From: Sepiola atlantica | Taxonomy: Eukaryota; Mollusca; Cephalopoda; Sepiida; Sepiolidae | Assembly: GCA_963556195.1 (NCBI GenBank) | Contig: OY744517.1 | Location: 80,865,714 to 80,929,713 of the forward strand | Length of the DNA stretch: 64,000 nucleotides | Direction: 5' to 3' | Part shown: positions 1-10,879 of the stretch, piece after piece | Numbering within the stretch: the stretch's first letter is position 1 | Layout: the number at the start of each line of letters is the position of its first letter | Notes under the pieces: generated by a model | Told to the model about the DNA's origin: nothing | Database searches by the model: none | The model's input: the letters and a program-made list of their open reading frames with translations, nothing else | Made by a program: the position numbers and the translations under genes

Positions 1-80
1 ACAATGATTTTTTTATAAATAAATATTTATTATCCAAAGACATATATGTTTCATGTTAACTAACAATCATCAGTGTGGCT

Positions 81-170
<90 letters not shown>
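81..170. repeat. (TAGA)n microsatellite
   Basis: About 22 uninterrupted tetranucleotide units are visible. Flanking DNA at 1-80 and 171-439 is AT-rich and shows nothing codable. Confidence 0.97.
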
Positions 171-436
171 TTTTTGATGTATAAAATATGATAACTATAT
201 ATCACAAGTACTGATTTTCTTACTGATGGAATAAAGAAAATTTCGAATTGACGTTTCAAAATTTTTTAATAAAAGCTTGAAACACCAAATGGGAATTGTC
301 TTTATTCTAGAGGAAAGAAAAAATCAGTACTCATGAGAACACATGAAAAGCTACCAACAAAAATAAAACTAAAGTGTTCACGTCAGTCTTATACAACGAC
401 ACATGTCTAAAGCAGGTTTGATGCCTAAATAATACC

Positions 437-439
<3 letters not shown>

Positions 440-482
<43 letters not shown>
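440..482. repeat. (TA)n microsatellite
   Basis: Pure TA dinucleotide run. The stretch 483-778 after it carries a short open frame from 535 to 732 with no recognisable domain; I do not call it a gene. Confidence 0.97.
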
Positions 483-486
<4 letters not shown>

Positions 487-773
487 AATATTTTTATAAA
501 TAAATATTAATTATTTAAATACCTAGAGACATCGATGTTTCTTGCTAACGCAATCTTCAGTCTAGGAACTAATTCTCAACGGTCGGTAGGCGCGAACCCC
601 GAACACAAATCGCCACTGATTCGTAGTCGGGGATCTTATCCAAACGGCCATAGCCAATTAGTTAGTAAATATAGAGGAACTTTAACTGTAAATAGCGAAA
701 ATCGGCGGCTATTTACCAGGCAGTTAGAGTAATCTATGAAACGTCGTTCGGATCGTGCTATTTGTACTGCTTG

Positions 774-779
<6 letters not shown>

Positions 780-855
<76 letters not shown>
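780..855. repeat. (TA)n microsatellite
   Basis: Pure TA run of about 75 bases. The following 275 bases are AT-rich and featureless. Confidence 0.97.
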
Positions 856-858
<3 letters not shown>

Positions 859-1128
859 TGGGAGCTATAGAATTTCAAATGCTATTTATTAATGGTTTTA
901 CATGAGAATTTATCAAATATTTAAGTCAATCTATTTGTCAATTTTTTTCTTCTTAAATTCCCCTTTCCCCTTCGTTATTTGTTGTTTTCATTTCGTGTAA
1001 GTTTTTTTTTCTCGGTTATTCAATGTTTATTTCTCTTGATGAGATGTTGGACAAAAGAGTTCTCGAGGCTCAAGTTTTGTCTGTATTGTTTGACACTATT
1101 TATAAATGTTGTACCCTTAATTATCTTT

Positions 1129-1130
<2 letters not shown>

Positions 1131-1177
<47 letters not shown>

Positions 1178-1198
1178 TGTGTGTGTGTGTGTGTGGGT
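1131..1198. repeat. (GT)n microsatellite
   Basis: GT dinucleotide run with two GGGT interruptions near its end. It gives spurious Cys-Val open frames on + and Thr-His frames on -. Confidence 0.97.
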
Positions 1199-1346
1199 GA
1201 GGAAGAGATAAATTTATTGAGCTCAAAAATAAATACTGAAGAGGATGGATGGTTGAAGATTGTGTATCACCCTTCTTCCAAGTGGGAGGTCTCAACATTT
1301 TAAATCTTTGCATTTACCGGGCTCATTTAATAGATATTGGGAAGGA

Positions 1347-1356
1347 ACACACACAC

Positions 1357-1439
<83 letters not shown>
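1347..1439. repeat. compound (AC)n-(AT)n microsatellite
   Basis: AC run (1347-1369) passes directly into an AT run (1373-1439). It borders the fold-back element at 1525-2041. Confidence 0.96.
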
Positions 1440-1442
<3 letters not shown>

Positions 1443-1524
1443 AGGTGTACTAAAAGCGAACTTTTAGGAGAGGTAAAACCTATTGTGAAGAGTATACAGC
1501 TCAATATCCAGGATAGAGCAGGTA

Positions 1525-2034
1525 GATATGAAGAAGAATGGAAAAGAATTAGAGAAGCAAAAGCCAAATCAAAATTCAATTCAACGTACCTCTTATTGGA
1601 CTTTTTACCCTTTTGGATTTTCTATTTTCGCCGTCCCTGAAGTTGTGGCATCTTGGATTTTAACTTTGAATCCTCTCTCATTATTTATTGTGCCGTTAAT
1701 GACCCACCTATCTACATCTTATTCTCTCCGCTGGACTTTCCGACACCGGACTTTTTAGCAATCGGACATTTGCTTACATTCAGGCAGAGTTTTGCCCAGC
1801 GTTTTCTTTCCCTACTACTTTTATTTCTTTTTTTCAAATTTTAAATCTTGGCCATTGCCAACTTATCTATCCCAGCGACTTCCTCTGATGATAAGATTTT
1901 GATCTTTGAAAAGCCTGGCTTAAAGAAAATTTAACTTGAATAAATTGCCTTTTTGCGGTATATACCTTGCTCTGAGCATTTGAATTGAATTTTGATTTGG
2001 CTTTTGCTTCTCTAATTCTTTTCCATTCTTCTTC

Positions 2035-2041
<7 letters not shown>
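1525..2041. mobile_element. fold-back element between TA tracts
   Basis: Inverted arms of about 59 bases, 1525-1583 and 1981-2041, match almost perfectly apart from a 3-base length change. The element is bounded by (TA)n on both outer sides. The interior of about 400 bases has no coding domain. At 1885-1911 it holds a hammerhead-like core: CTGATGA, a 5-bp hairpin (AAGAT with ATCTT, loop TTTG) and GAAA. It is likely a non-autonomous element, or an inverted pair of fragments; family unknown. Confidence 0.7.

Positions 2042-2107
<66 letters not shown>
2037..2107. repeat. (TA)n microsatellite
   Basis: Pure TA run abutting the right arm of the fold-back element. Confidence 0.97.
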
Positions 2108-2109
<2 letters not shown>

Positions 2110-2340
2110 ATCAGTTGGCACAAGACAAATGAAACGGACCGTAAAAAATATATCTCACAGAAATGTTATGTTTTTTGGAAATGTGAAAAAATAAAAATAA
2201 TAAAATAAAACCATGGTTATTGGAATATAATATGAACTGACTTATATTTGCTCTGTTATCAATAATTGACAATCATTGAGCTGAATATTTTAAGGAGACT
2301 ACAAAGTAAAAGGAACTGATGGCATATGCTAATACATATA
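2108..2340 (-). repeat. dispersed repeat, copy 1 of a TA-bounded family
   Basis: The sequence recurs at 6856-7070, 13915-14105 and 61572-61773, in one orientation or the other. Shared blocks include CAAGACAAATGAAACGGACC and the stretch around GGAATATAATATGAAC. All copies start or end in (TA)n. No coding capacity is visible. Confidence 0.7.
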
Positions 2341-2357
2341 TTGTCATTAATAATTAA

Positions 2358-2361
<4 letters not shown>

Positions 2362-2402
<41 letters not shown>
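2362..2402. repeat. (TA)n microsatellite
   Basis: Pure TA run that borders the palindrome at 2403. Confidence 0.96.
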
Positions 2403-2406
<4 letters not shown>

Positions 2407-2657
2407 AGTTATGAAAATATATTTATGCCAATTAAGCTACACAGAGGCTTCCGCGTTTCATCCCCGTGGAGGGGGGGGGGAATCTTCTTCGCGGGATGAA
2501 ACGTGGGAGCCTCTGTGTAGCTTAATTGCCATAAATATATTTTTATAGCTTACTACCTAGCTCTACTTACGTATCGAGCACTGTTGAAGTAAATACTGAA
2601 AATTGATACATAAAAAATTATATCTCCTTATAAAATTTTATGTGGATACATGAAATA

Positions 2658-2660
<3 letters not shown>
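2403..2660 (+). mobile_element. palindromic TA-bounded element, copy I
   Basis: 2403-2556 is a palindrome with arms of about 60 bases meeting at a G-rich loop. The arms carry AGCTACACAGAGGCTTCC and its complement. 2557-2660 is a non-palindromic tail. The whole unit recurs in opposite orientation at 53866-54085, where the loop is shorter and the arms are nearly perfect. Both copies have (TA)n on both sides. No ORF is visible. Confidence 0.8.

Positions 2661-2730
<70 letters not shown>
2661..2730. repeat. (TA)n microsatellite
   Basis: Pure TA run. The stretch 2731-2924 that follows has no identified feature. Confidence 0.97.
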
Positions 2731-2732
<2 letters not shown>

Positions 2733-2922
2733 AAGCAAGCGTTGTTGAACGTCACGGAACTTTCTCGTTTGTAAATCTTCTTCGTGAGGTTCTCAAACCG
2801 TGGAGTTATCCTTCTGGTTTCGTGTGGCAAGCCGTAGAGTATTTCTCCGATTGTTCTTAATTCGGCCATTTTCTTCCCGGGCGCTTTCAACTTTTTAAGT
2901 CGTCTTCAGGATTAGGTTTTTT

Positions 2923-2924
<2 letters not shown>

Positions 2925-2974
<50 letters not shown>
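2925..2974. repeat. (TA)n microsatellite
   Basis: Pure TA run. 2975-3356 after it is AT-rich with ATAA-type low-complexity sequence and nothing codable. Confidence 0.96.
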
Positions 2975-2979
<5 letters not shown>

Positions 2980-3356
2980 AGAGAAATATTGAAAAAGGAA
3001 AACCAATGTTTACTTGTGTGCGTGTGAGTAATTTAATGATATATAAATAATTAATAATAATGATAAATAAATAATTGAATAAATAATAAATAATAAATAC
3101 ATCAACACATACATGAATAATTAAATAGGTAAATATATATCCATCTCTTTTTTCGTAATCCTCCTTACTCAGCCCATCGACCATAAAATTAGGATTCATC
3201 TTTAAATATGTTACCAAACCACATTTTTATATTTCTCTAAACTTTTTATTTCAAAACTTTCACCATAATATGTTCATAACAGAAGTAACATCCTTCTTTT
3301 CTTTTTCTCCCTTTTTAAAAATTTTTGAGCATGACCTTGTTTTCTCGCCCCTTCTA

Positions 3357-3592
3357 ATTTATTTGAAAACTATATGTTACATATTTCAGAAACGTACCGC
3401 GGTTTCATCCAAATGGGCTGACTTTTTACATTTTTTAAAAAATCTATGCCCAGTAGGATCGTCAGTGTTCTGAATAAGGTCAAACCATGATGACGATCCC
3501 ACTGGGCATAGATTTTTTTTTTAAATGTAAAAAGTCAGCCCATCTGGATGAAACAGTGGTACGTTTCTGAGATATGTAACATATAGTTTTCG

Positions 3593-3599
<7 letters not shown>
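3357..3599. mobile_element. near-perfect palindromic (fold-back) element
   Basis: Arms of about 105 bases meet at a short loop around 3462-3492. Shared blocks include GGGCTGACTTTTTACATTTT and its complement. The right end runs straight into (TA)n at 3600. Confidence 0.8.

Positions 3600-3628
<29 letters not shown>
3600..3628. repeat. (TA)n microsatellite
   Basis: Short TA run between two fold-back elements. Confidence 0.93.
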
Positions 3629-3632
<4 letters not shown>

Positions 3633-4004
3633 AATATAGAGGCAAAATGGCTTCAAAGAAACCATGTATTAGATGCGAGTAATTAAATCAAAAGAAAAAA
3701 TTAAAATATTTCAAAACATTTCTCAAAATATTTCAAAATACCTTCCGTGTTTTTGTTTTTTTTCTTCATCTTGATTTTTCTTAAGCTAATATTTCGCTTG
3801 ATAAAAACAAGCTTCGACAGAGCTTAGACAAATAAAGGTATAACCTTTTTTTTTCCATAATATCCTTCTTGGTCTTGTAGAAGTGTCTCGTCCGATGTTG
3901 TAGACTAATGGTGAAAATGTCTGTTTTTATTTTTTATTTTGATTTAATTACTCGCATCTAATACATGGTTTCTTTGAAGGCATTTTGCCTCTATATTTAT
4001 ATTA
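3626..4004. mobile_element. fold-back element with 70-bp arms
   Basis: Left arm 3626-3695 and right arm 3938-4004 are inverted copies, both carrying ATGTATTAGATGCGAGTAAT or its complement. The interior of about 240 bases is AT-rich with no coding domain. Confidence 0.75.
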
Positions 4005-4043
4005 ACATTCAAAAGATGCTTTATAAAATGAACTTTCCTAATT

Positions 4044-4045
<2 letters not shown>

Positions 4046-4098
<53 letters not shown>
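4046..4098. repeat. (TA)n microsatellite
   Basis: Pure TA run. Confidence 0.97.
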
Positions 4099-4103
<5 letters not shown>

Positions 4104-4420
4104 GGATGCCTGTCACACGACGGGCAAAATTAATTCCCTAAACTGAACAGTTTTGCAACACAGATTAAGATCAAGATATAATGGATCAAATTTGATGCAA
4201 ATCTGATATATTTGAGTTTTTAAATGAGAGATTGTTCCCATAGTATGCTCCCTGAAATCCTTTAAAATACTAAAAAAAAACTGAAATTTGGGGAATATAG
4301 TAAAAATTTCACAAAAATCGGAGATATCTGAATTTTCACAAAGAGATTCTGCCCCTTTTTTACCGCCTTTGCATAAAACTAAGTTAAACTAAATATAGCC
4401 CACATTTGGTTCTTTTACGC
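4099..4420 (+). repeat. dispersed repeat related to 35425-35960 and 56590-56840
   Basis: Shared blocks include AAAATTAATTCCCT, CAGTTTTGCA and TTAAACTAAATATA. The copy at 56590 is inverted. No coding domain is visible. The end of an unidentified transposable element is the likely source. Confidence 0.6.
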
Positions 4421-4610
4421 CTAACAGCTGTAGGCACATCCGGTATTGCCTGAGAATGAATGCGGATCTCTTCTTTCAGTCCTAAACCGCATATTATCAT
4501 TTTTATTGTTAGTTTTTAATTGTTTAAATAAAGTAAAACGTTGTCTTTGATGTTTATGGATATCTAGTATCAACTCAAAATTTGAAATATTATTGTAAAA
4601 AAAACCTAGT

Positions 4611-4612
<2 letters not shown>

Positions 4613-4652
<40 letters not shown>
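4613..4652. repeat. (TA)n microsatellite
   Basis: Pure TA run. Confidence 0.96.
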
Positions 4653-4654
<2 letters not shown>

Positions 4655-4722
4655 CACCCGCTGTTATGTATAGAGTTTCTGTTCCAAAATTCAGTGGTTG
4701 GAAGTTCATTTTAAAATATATA

Positions 4723-5539
4723 TCAAGGGAGGCGCGGTAGAGCTCTATCCCTTAATAGACTTCAAAAACGACCTATGCTGGAAATCTGATTTCTTTGATC
4801 AATCATAACTCAAAAACCAATAAACCAAATTAGTTAAAACTTTGCACAACATTTTTATTTGATAGGTTCTATGAGTTTGTAGAATTTCAGCATCATTAGT
4901 CAAGGCAACCCAGAGATCCAGAAAGATCAGGCATGCTTTTGTGTTATCCTTGTGTACGTGCGTACGTATGTGCCACCCTGTATCTCATCAACTATTTGAT
5001 GGATTCAGCTGATTTTTGGCAGAGATAGAGGTTCTAGGATCTAGTTGATGGCATTTTAATTTCAGTTTACCATATACCTTAGTTTTCCAGAAAATTCCAA
5101 AAAACCTTAAAAATGACCAGGCATAGCCTTTACAAAAGTAGTGACATTCCATGAGAAATGCCAGTATACTGAAATCATATGCCCTTAATAGGGTTAAGAT
5201 GAAAATTCATATACACTAAATGTACAAAAGCAAGGAAATTCCCAAATTTTTACACTTTTATTGTCATTAAGGGTATGCGAGCACAACAGGGCTATGTATT
5301 TTACTGGTAGGAAATTTTCTTCAGCTCACCTCACACACTTCATCCACTCATGCATAGAGATTTATACTGTAGTGATGTGATAATGAAATGGTTTGGTTGA
5401 TATGTAGTCATACCCTTAATGACAATAAAAGTGTAAACATTTGGGAATTTCCTTGCTTTTGTACATTTAGTGTATATGAATTTTCATCTTAACCTTATTA
5501 AGGGCATATGATTTCAGTATACTGGCATTTATCATGGAA
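4723..5539 (+). mobile_element. 817-bp dispersed element ending in a 400-bp hairpin, copy I
   Basis: This copy has an inverted partner at 18761-19586. The left 430 bases are unique and include a stretch with TGTGCCACCCTGTA. The right part, 5147-5539, is a hairpin with arms of about 130 bases (AGTATACTGAAATCATATGC and its complement near 5510). The two copies share both boundaries, so they define one element. No ORF is visible. Class unknown. Confidence 0.8.
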
Positions 5540-5587
5540 AATATATATATAGACAAAAAATCGTAGGTGACTTTATATGTAAAGATA

Positions 5588-5711
5588 AAGAAGTATGCCG
5601 AAATGCTAAACAAATGCAATCGTGTTTCAATCACAGATTTCTTCACAATGGTCTGAGGAAATCTGTGATCGAAATATGATTACATTTATGTCGCCATTCA
5701 ACATACTTCTT
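5588..5711. repeat. 124-bp palindrome with hammerhead-like core
   Basis: The arms pair over about 50 bases (AAGAAGTATGCCGAAATG with its complement at the right end). The centre reads CTGAGGA (5653-5659), a 3-bp hairpin, then GAAA (5671-5674). Confidence 0.6.
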
Positions 5712-6270
5712 AATCATTATTATTGTCAACTCACTAGAGGTTCTCACACAGGTCATCATCAGTGATTGCTCACTGACAATAACCGGTGGTGTTCCCTGGA
5801 TTCTGAGTGACAACAAATCTCCCCAGATTTCCAGTAATCGTGACCTCTTTCGATAACCACTGCAAATGATTTTGCGTTATCGCAACAGCCGCTTACCATT
5901 GATTTCTCTCGCTGGCAACAACCATTGGTCTTCTCTGGGGTTTGGGTGGCAATTAATAAGCCTCCCCAAGGTCCCAGTACTCTCCGCACTCTTCCAGTGG
6001 AGGTCTGGTTAGTGCTCTCCCTCCTCGATCTTTCTATCCTCCTTGACCCTTCACGACTAGGTTGGTGCCATCACATTGTATTTTTTTTTGTGGATGGTTT
6101 GCGTTCACAGTTTATGTTGGTTGGTTTCCGCATTCAAGGATCTTCTTTAAGATTTCAGCTGTTTTCATCATTGCCGTCCATTGTATAGTCTCAGTCTTCC
6201 CTTTGATTCCAATTTCTCCTAGTCTTTTTTTCCAGATTATTATTGTGTCAATAAGGCTCTAGTATGTATT
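5712..6270. other. GC-richer stretch without recognisable gene
   Basis: GC is visibly higher than the surroundings. Short open frames exist on both strands (5759-5989 -, 5925-6188 +), but none shows a domain, Cys pattern or splice context that I recognise. A decayed repeat is the simplest reading. Confidence 0.4.
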
Positions 6271-6770
6271 GAGAACTATTGAAATAAATACTGGAAAATT
6301 CCTTCAAAATATGTGTTGATATATTATTATGATATATATATAATTATTTTATTCATTGCTTATTATTTAACGTGCGTGTCTGTATGCATTGTGTAGTTGA
6401 ATCTATGAAACTATTCTTACAAACTGTAGCCCTTATTCAAACTATTTTTCTATCATCTCAAATTTAGTGTCTCATATGAAACATCACAGATCATGAAGGT
6501 CGCGGATGTTGAACATTTAAATGTTTCTCTTTTAATAAGTAATTTAGTGCACTTATACTTTTCAAGTAAATAAAATATTTAAAACTAATATATAACTATT
6601 ATATTCTTTCGATCGTTAGCTATCAAAACTATGATCTCATCGGGCTGAGAAAAAATGTCTGTTTTTTAGTTTTTCATATTGAAGAAAGAAGAAGGAAAGA
6701 CATCAGATTCAAAACTGAAAAGATCACATGATCAAATTAGAAATAATATTTTAAATAAACCGTTTGTAGG

Positions 6771-6774
<4 letters not shown>

Positions 6775-6855
<81 letters not shown>
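6775..6855. repeat. (TA)n microsatellite
   Basis: Pure TA run. It abuts another copy of the TA-bounded family. Confidence 0.97.
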
Positions 6856-6860
<5 letters not shown>

Positions 6861-7070
6861 AGGTTCATATTATATTCCAATAACCATGTTTTTATTTTAT
6901 TGTTTTTATTTTATTGTTTTTATTTTTATTTTTTCACATTTCCAAAAAACATAAGATTTCTGTGAGATATATATTTTTACGGTCTGTTTCCTTTGTCTTG
7001 TGCCAAACAACATTTTTATGTTAATATCGTCTCTGCAACATTACAAAATCATCAGAAAAATTCACAAAGA
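6856..7070 (+). repeat. TA-bounded dispersed repeat, copy 2
   Basis: Inverted relative to 2108-2240 and to 61572-61773. The right part (about 7000-7070) includes the complement of CTGATGATTTTGTAATG, which is a degenerate hammerhead-like box. Confidence 0.7.
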
Positions 7071-7096
7071 GTAAAAAGTCCTTGGATTAAAGTGTC

Positions 7097-7790
<694 letters not shown>

Positions 7791-7937
7791 ATTGGTTGTG
7801 TTGTATAGCCCTTCTCTTGGGTCGCGACGGTACTCATTTACTATACTCGTCCAGGTACGGGCCGTGGCACTTCACATTTAATACTCGTCATTTTTAAAAC
7901 ATCATAAATCACATAGTTCATATATTGTTTGCATACC

Positions 7938-8608
7938 TTTAAAATTCTCGTACCCTCTCTTCTTTCTTTGTCGCGTGAAGGGTGCGTGTCGTCCAGTGGT
8001 TTTCTTCTTTCTTCTCTTCTGTACTGCTGTGAACATCGCCGCTACAATAAAACTTCATGACGGACCTCGAAGACAAACAATCCTCTTAACTTTCAATTCT
8101 TTTTATTACAAGCGTTAGTTATCAACTCAGCTGGGAGATATTTACTACGTCGAGAGAGAGAGAAAGCAAATTACTACTTTATCGTAGTTACTTATCAAAT
8201 AAGTCTTAACCATTCTTGAAAGCGGGGGAAGAGATCCTTCGTCTGTATTTTCTTAGGGAAATATTTCCCTTAATCAGTTGTAGGTTACATGCTAAAAATC
8301 ACGTCTCATCGGTTCGCCTCCAAAACCTAGACTGACTAAAACTCGCTTCTCACGAAGAACGAGTGACGTCACGGATCCCTCTGTTTTCCACGCAAATGCC
8401 TGTGACGTCACAAAGCCTCTTGCAGGTTCACATTGACTCTTGATCTGGGAACTCGTCACGCGGTGACCTTGTCACGTCTGTGATTTCCGACTGTGAGAAC
8501 AGGCCCTATTCTGCACTCGACTGCCGGGTCCATCCCGCATTAATTCGCACAAGTCAAACCAACGATTTCCAACAGATACGTCCATTCCCATAGGGCCATT
8601 ATCCAACA
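7938..8608 (-). mobile_element. LTR-like block, copy 1
   Basis: About 670 bases, clearly homologous to 38098-38753 in the same orientation and richer in G+C than its surroundings. Both copies end in CCATTATCCAACA on +, so they read TGTTGGATAATGG from the - strand. Two CRE palindromes TGACGTCA (8364-8371, 8403-8410) and an AATAAA-type signal on - near 8105 fit a promoter-bearing LTR. No internal region, primer-binding site or second LTR is seen, so a solo LTR is likely. A non-LTR repeat is possible. Confidence 0.5.
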
Positions 8609-9001
8609 GTTGCATTCAACTGACCAAAGAAAAAACGTCAGTCCATAATCATAATTTTTATTTATCTTTTTTATTTCGGTAAATGCTCATATTTTCTGTC
8701 TTATGAACGTTTCACAACCCGTAAACAAAAATATAGTCCTTAGTTTTTACGGGCTGCTCATCAGAGACCTTTATTTAAAGACAAGCACACCGAAAGAAAG
8801 ATAAAAAAAAAAGAAAGACGAAAAAAACGGCAAAGCAAAAACACGCAAAACTCACATCATTTGGTTAGTGGAATGCAACCAATCAATATATATACTCTGA
8901 AGCCGTAAACATAACTTCATTTAGCTTGTAATCTGAAACATTTTGGATAATATAATAATCAATGTATACCTTAAAAATATATATTCTTCATATAATCCGA
9001 G

Positions 9002-9003
<2 letters not shown>

Positions 9004-9035
<32 letters not shown>
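9004..9035. repeat. (TA)n microsatellite
   Basis: Short TA run. Nothing else is identified between 8609 and 9257. Confidence 0.93.
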
Positions 9036-9037
<2 letters not shown>

Positions 9038-9252
9038 CTTTCAAAAGTTGAATTCTTTACGTCAGCGGCCTTTTAATAGGATTAACCTATCGCTGATTTA
9101 CTGAATTATTGGCGACGGCCGTGTGAGCAAAGACGTTGGAATTTATGTTTGAAATATAACTTGGGTTTCGGCAACTGGTGTGAATAATTCTTCTCTACAC
9201 TGACGATTCCTGTAAGGATGCAACATATACATATGTAGATAAATAAACAAAA

Positions 9253-9257
<5 letters not shown>

Positions 9258-9335
<78 letters not shown>
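9258..9335. repeat. (TA)n microsatellite, target of the mariner insertion
   Basis: The TA run ends exactly at the left end of the transposon. TA resumes at 10641 after its right end. Confidence 0.96.
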
Positions 9336-9338
<3 letters not shown>

Positions 9339-9366
9339 GGTGGCGCAAAAGTCACGCATTAGTTTG
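9336..9366 (+). repeat. left terminal inverted repeat
   Basis: Pairs with 10610-10640 over 31 bases with three mismatches. Confidence 0.93.
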
Positions 9367-9447
9367 AACCAGTAACAACTTTCACATTTAATCAAATTTT
9401 TTCCTTATTTTTCAGAATATTACAGATATAAAAGTTGATAATTTATC

Positions 9448-10546
9448 ATAGAAAAATATAGCACTGAACAACGAACCAAAATTATTGAACTTTACTTCGG
9501 AAACCATCGTTCAATAATCTTAACCCAAAAAGCCTATCGTCGGCATTATAATGTCAGACAATCTCCCAGTCAGATAACAATTGATCGTCTTGTGGTCCGA
9601 TTTCGGCAGCAGGGTTCAGTGAGTGATCTTCCACGATCTGGCAGACCACGTTCAGTACAGACAGTGGAAAATGTAGCACTCGTTGAGGATAGCATTGCTG
9701 AAAATCCAGACACATTAACTCGAAGACGAACCACTCAGATTGGGATGTCCAGAAGGTCACTTCAAAGAATTTTGCGTGAATTGCATCTGTTTCTATACAA
9801 AATTCAATTGGTACAGGCATTACAACCCACAGATTTGCAATTACGCGTAGCTTATACTGTTCACATTCAGCAATTAGCCAGAGAAAAAAAATGAGTTCAT
9901 CCATAAGCTGATAATGAGCGACGAAGCCCATTTTCATCTGAACGGGTTCGTAAATAAGCAAAACTGCAGAATATGGGCCATTGAAAATCCAAGAACCGTT
10001 CATCAGCGTGAATTACATCCACTAAAATGTACAGTATGGTGTGGTGTTTCCTCGGAAAGAGTGATCGGTCCATATTTCTTTGAAGACGAAGAAGGTGTCG
10101 CGGTGACGATAACTGCACAGCGATATCAACAAATGATTGAAAATTTTTTAAAGCCAGCTGTTCAGGATAACCCAGAAATGTGGTTCCAACGAGATGGAGC
10201 TACTGCCCACACTGCCCGACAAAGTATGGCGCTCTTAAGGGGATTGTTTGGCGAGCGCTTAATTAGCAGATTTTCTGATTTTAACTGGCCTTCACGTTCA
10301 CCGGATTTAACAGCCCCTGACCTTTCCCTTTGGGGTTATCTTAAGGAAAGGGTATATGTGAACAAGCCTACAACGATTCAAGAGCTTAAAAACAATATCA
10401 GACATGAAATCCAAGAACTAGAGCCAGCTATTCTAAGGAGTGTAATGGAAAATGCCCTAACTAGAGCCCGTCTTTGTGAGGCCGAAAATGGTGCCCATTT
10501 AAAGGATATTATTTTTAAAACCTACTGCAACAAAATTACCAAGTAA
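9448..10546 (+). pseudogene. mariner-like DDE transposase, broken
   Basis: The enzyme would cut and paste this element. The frame starts at 9448 where ATA stands in place of an expected ATG, followed by EKYSTEQRTK. An N-terminal helix-turn-helix region runs to about 9890 and includes GSVSDLPRSGRPRS. The frame is lost in an eight-A run at 9884-9891 and continues one frame over. The catalytic part begins MSDEAHFHLNGFVNK. The first Asp is in SDEAH, the second in RDGATAH and the third in LTAPDLSLWG. I count 41 residues between the second and third, a DD41D spacing. The C-terminus ends at the stop after 10543. The lost start and the frameshift make it inactive in this copy. Confidence 0.9.
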
Positions 10547-10609
10547 ATGTATTATTTATCAGAAAAGCCTAGTAAATTACTTGAAATGTTGTAGTTTCTA
10601 TCACATAAA

Positions 10610-10640
10610 CAAACCAATGCGCGACTTTTGCACCACCCTG
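10610..10640 (-). repeat. right terminal inverted repeat
   Basis: Complement of the left TIR, followed by TA at 10641. Confidence 0.93.
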
Positions 10641-10879
10641 TATATATATAATAATTTTTATGTATTTAGTTTCTTGTTTTCAAAACAAGGAATCGAGTGA
10701 ATTTTACCACACATCTATTTATAATTATTTACTAAATGTAGATTAATTTTGACACATTTTTAAGAATAAAAAACAGTTATTACACTATATTTATTGTGAG
10801 CTTTCTAACAACTAAAAAGCTTAGCTATGAATTAACAACAATTGTGAACAAAATTTAACCTGCGAGATAAGTTCATTAA

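Larger units (their letters stand above)
9336..10640 (+). mobile_element. Tc1/mariner-superfamily transposon with TIRs
   Basis: The ends are CAGGGTGGCGCAAAAGTC at 9336 and its complement at 10640. Comparing 31 bases per end gives three mismatches. TA dinucleotides flank both ends, as expected for TA-target insertion. The 1305-bp length fits an autonomous element. It lies inside a (TA)n tract, and its transposase is broken. Confidence 0.95.

Noticed and set aside
979..1440. Open frames rich in Cys-Val, Thr-His or Tyr-Ile
   Set aside because: They are translations of GT, AC and TA dinucleotide runs. The same holds for all Tyr-Ile frames elsewhere in the window.
4960..4980. TGTGCCACCCTGTA near 4970 and its complement near 19330 as mariner ends
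   Set aside because: No matching opposite end at a fitting distance. The block is internal to the 820-bp element.
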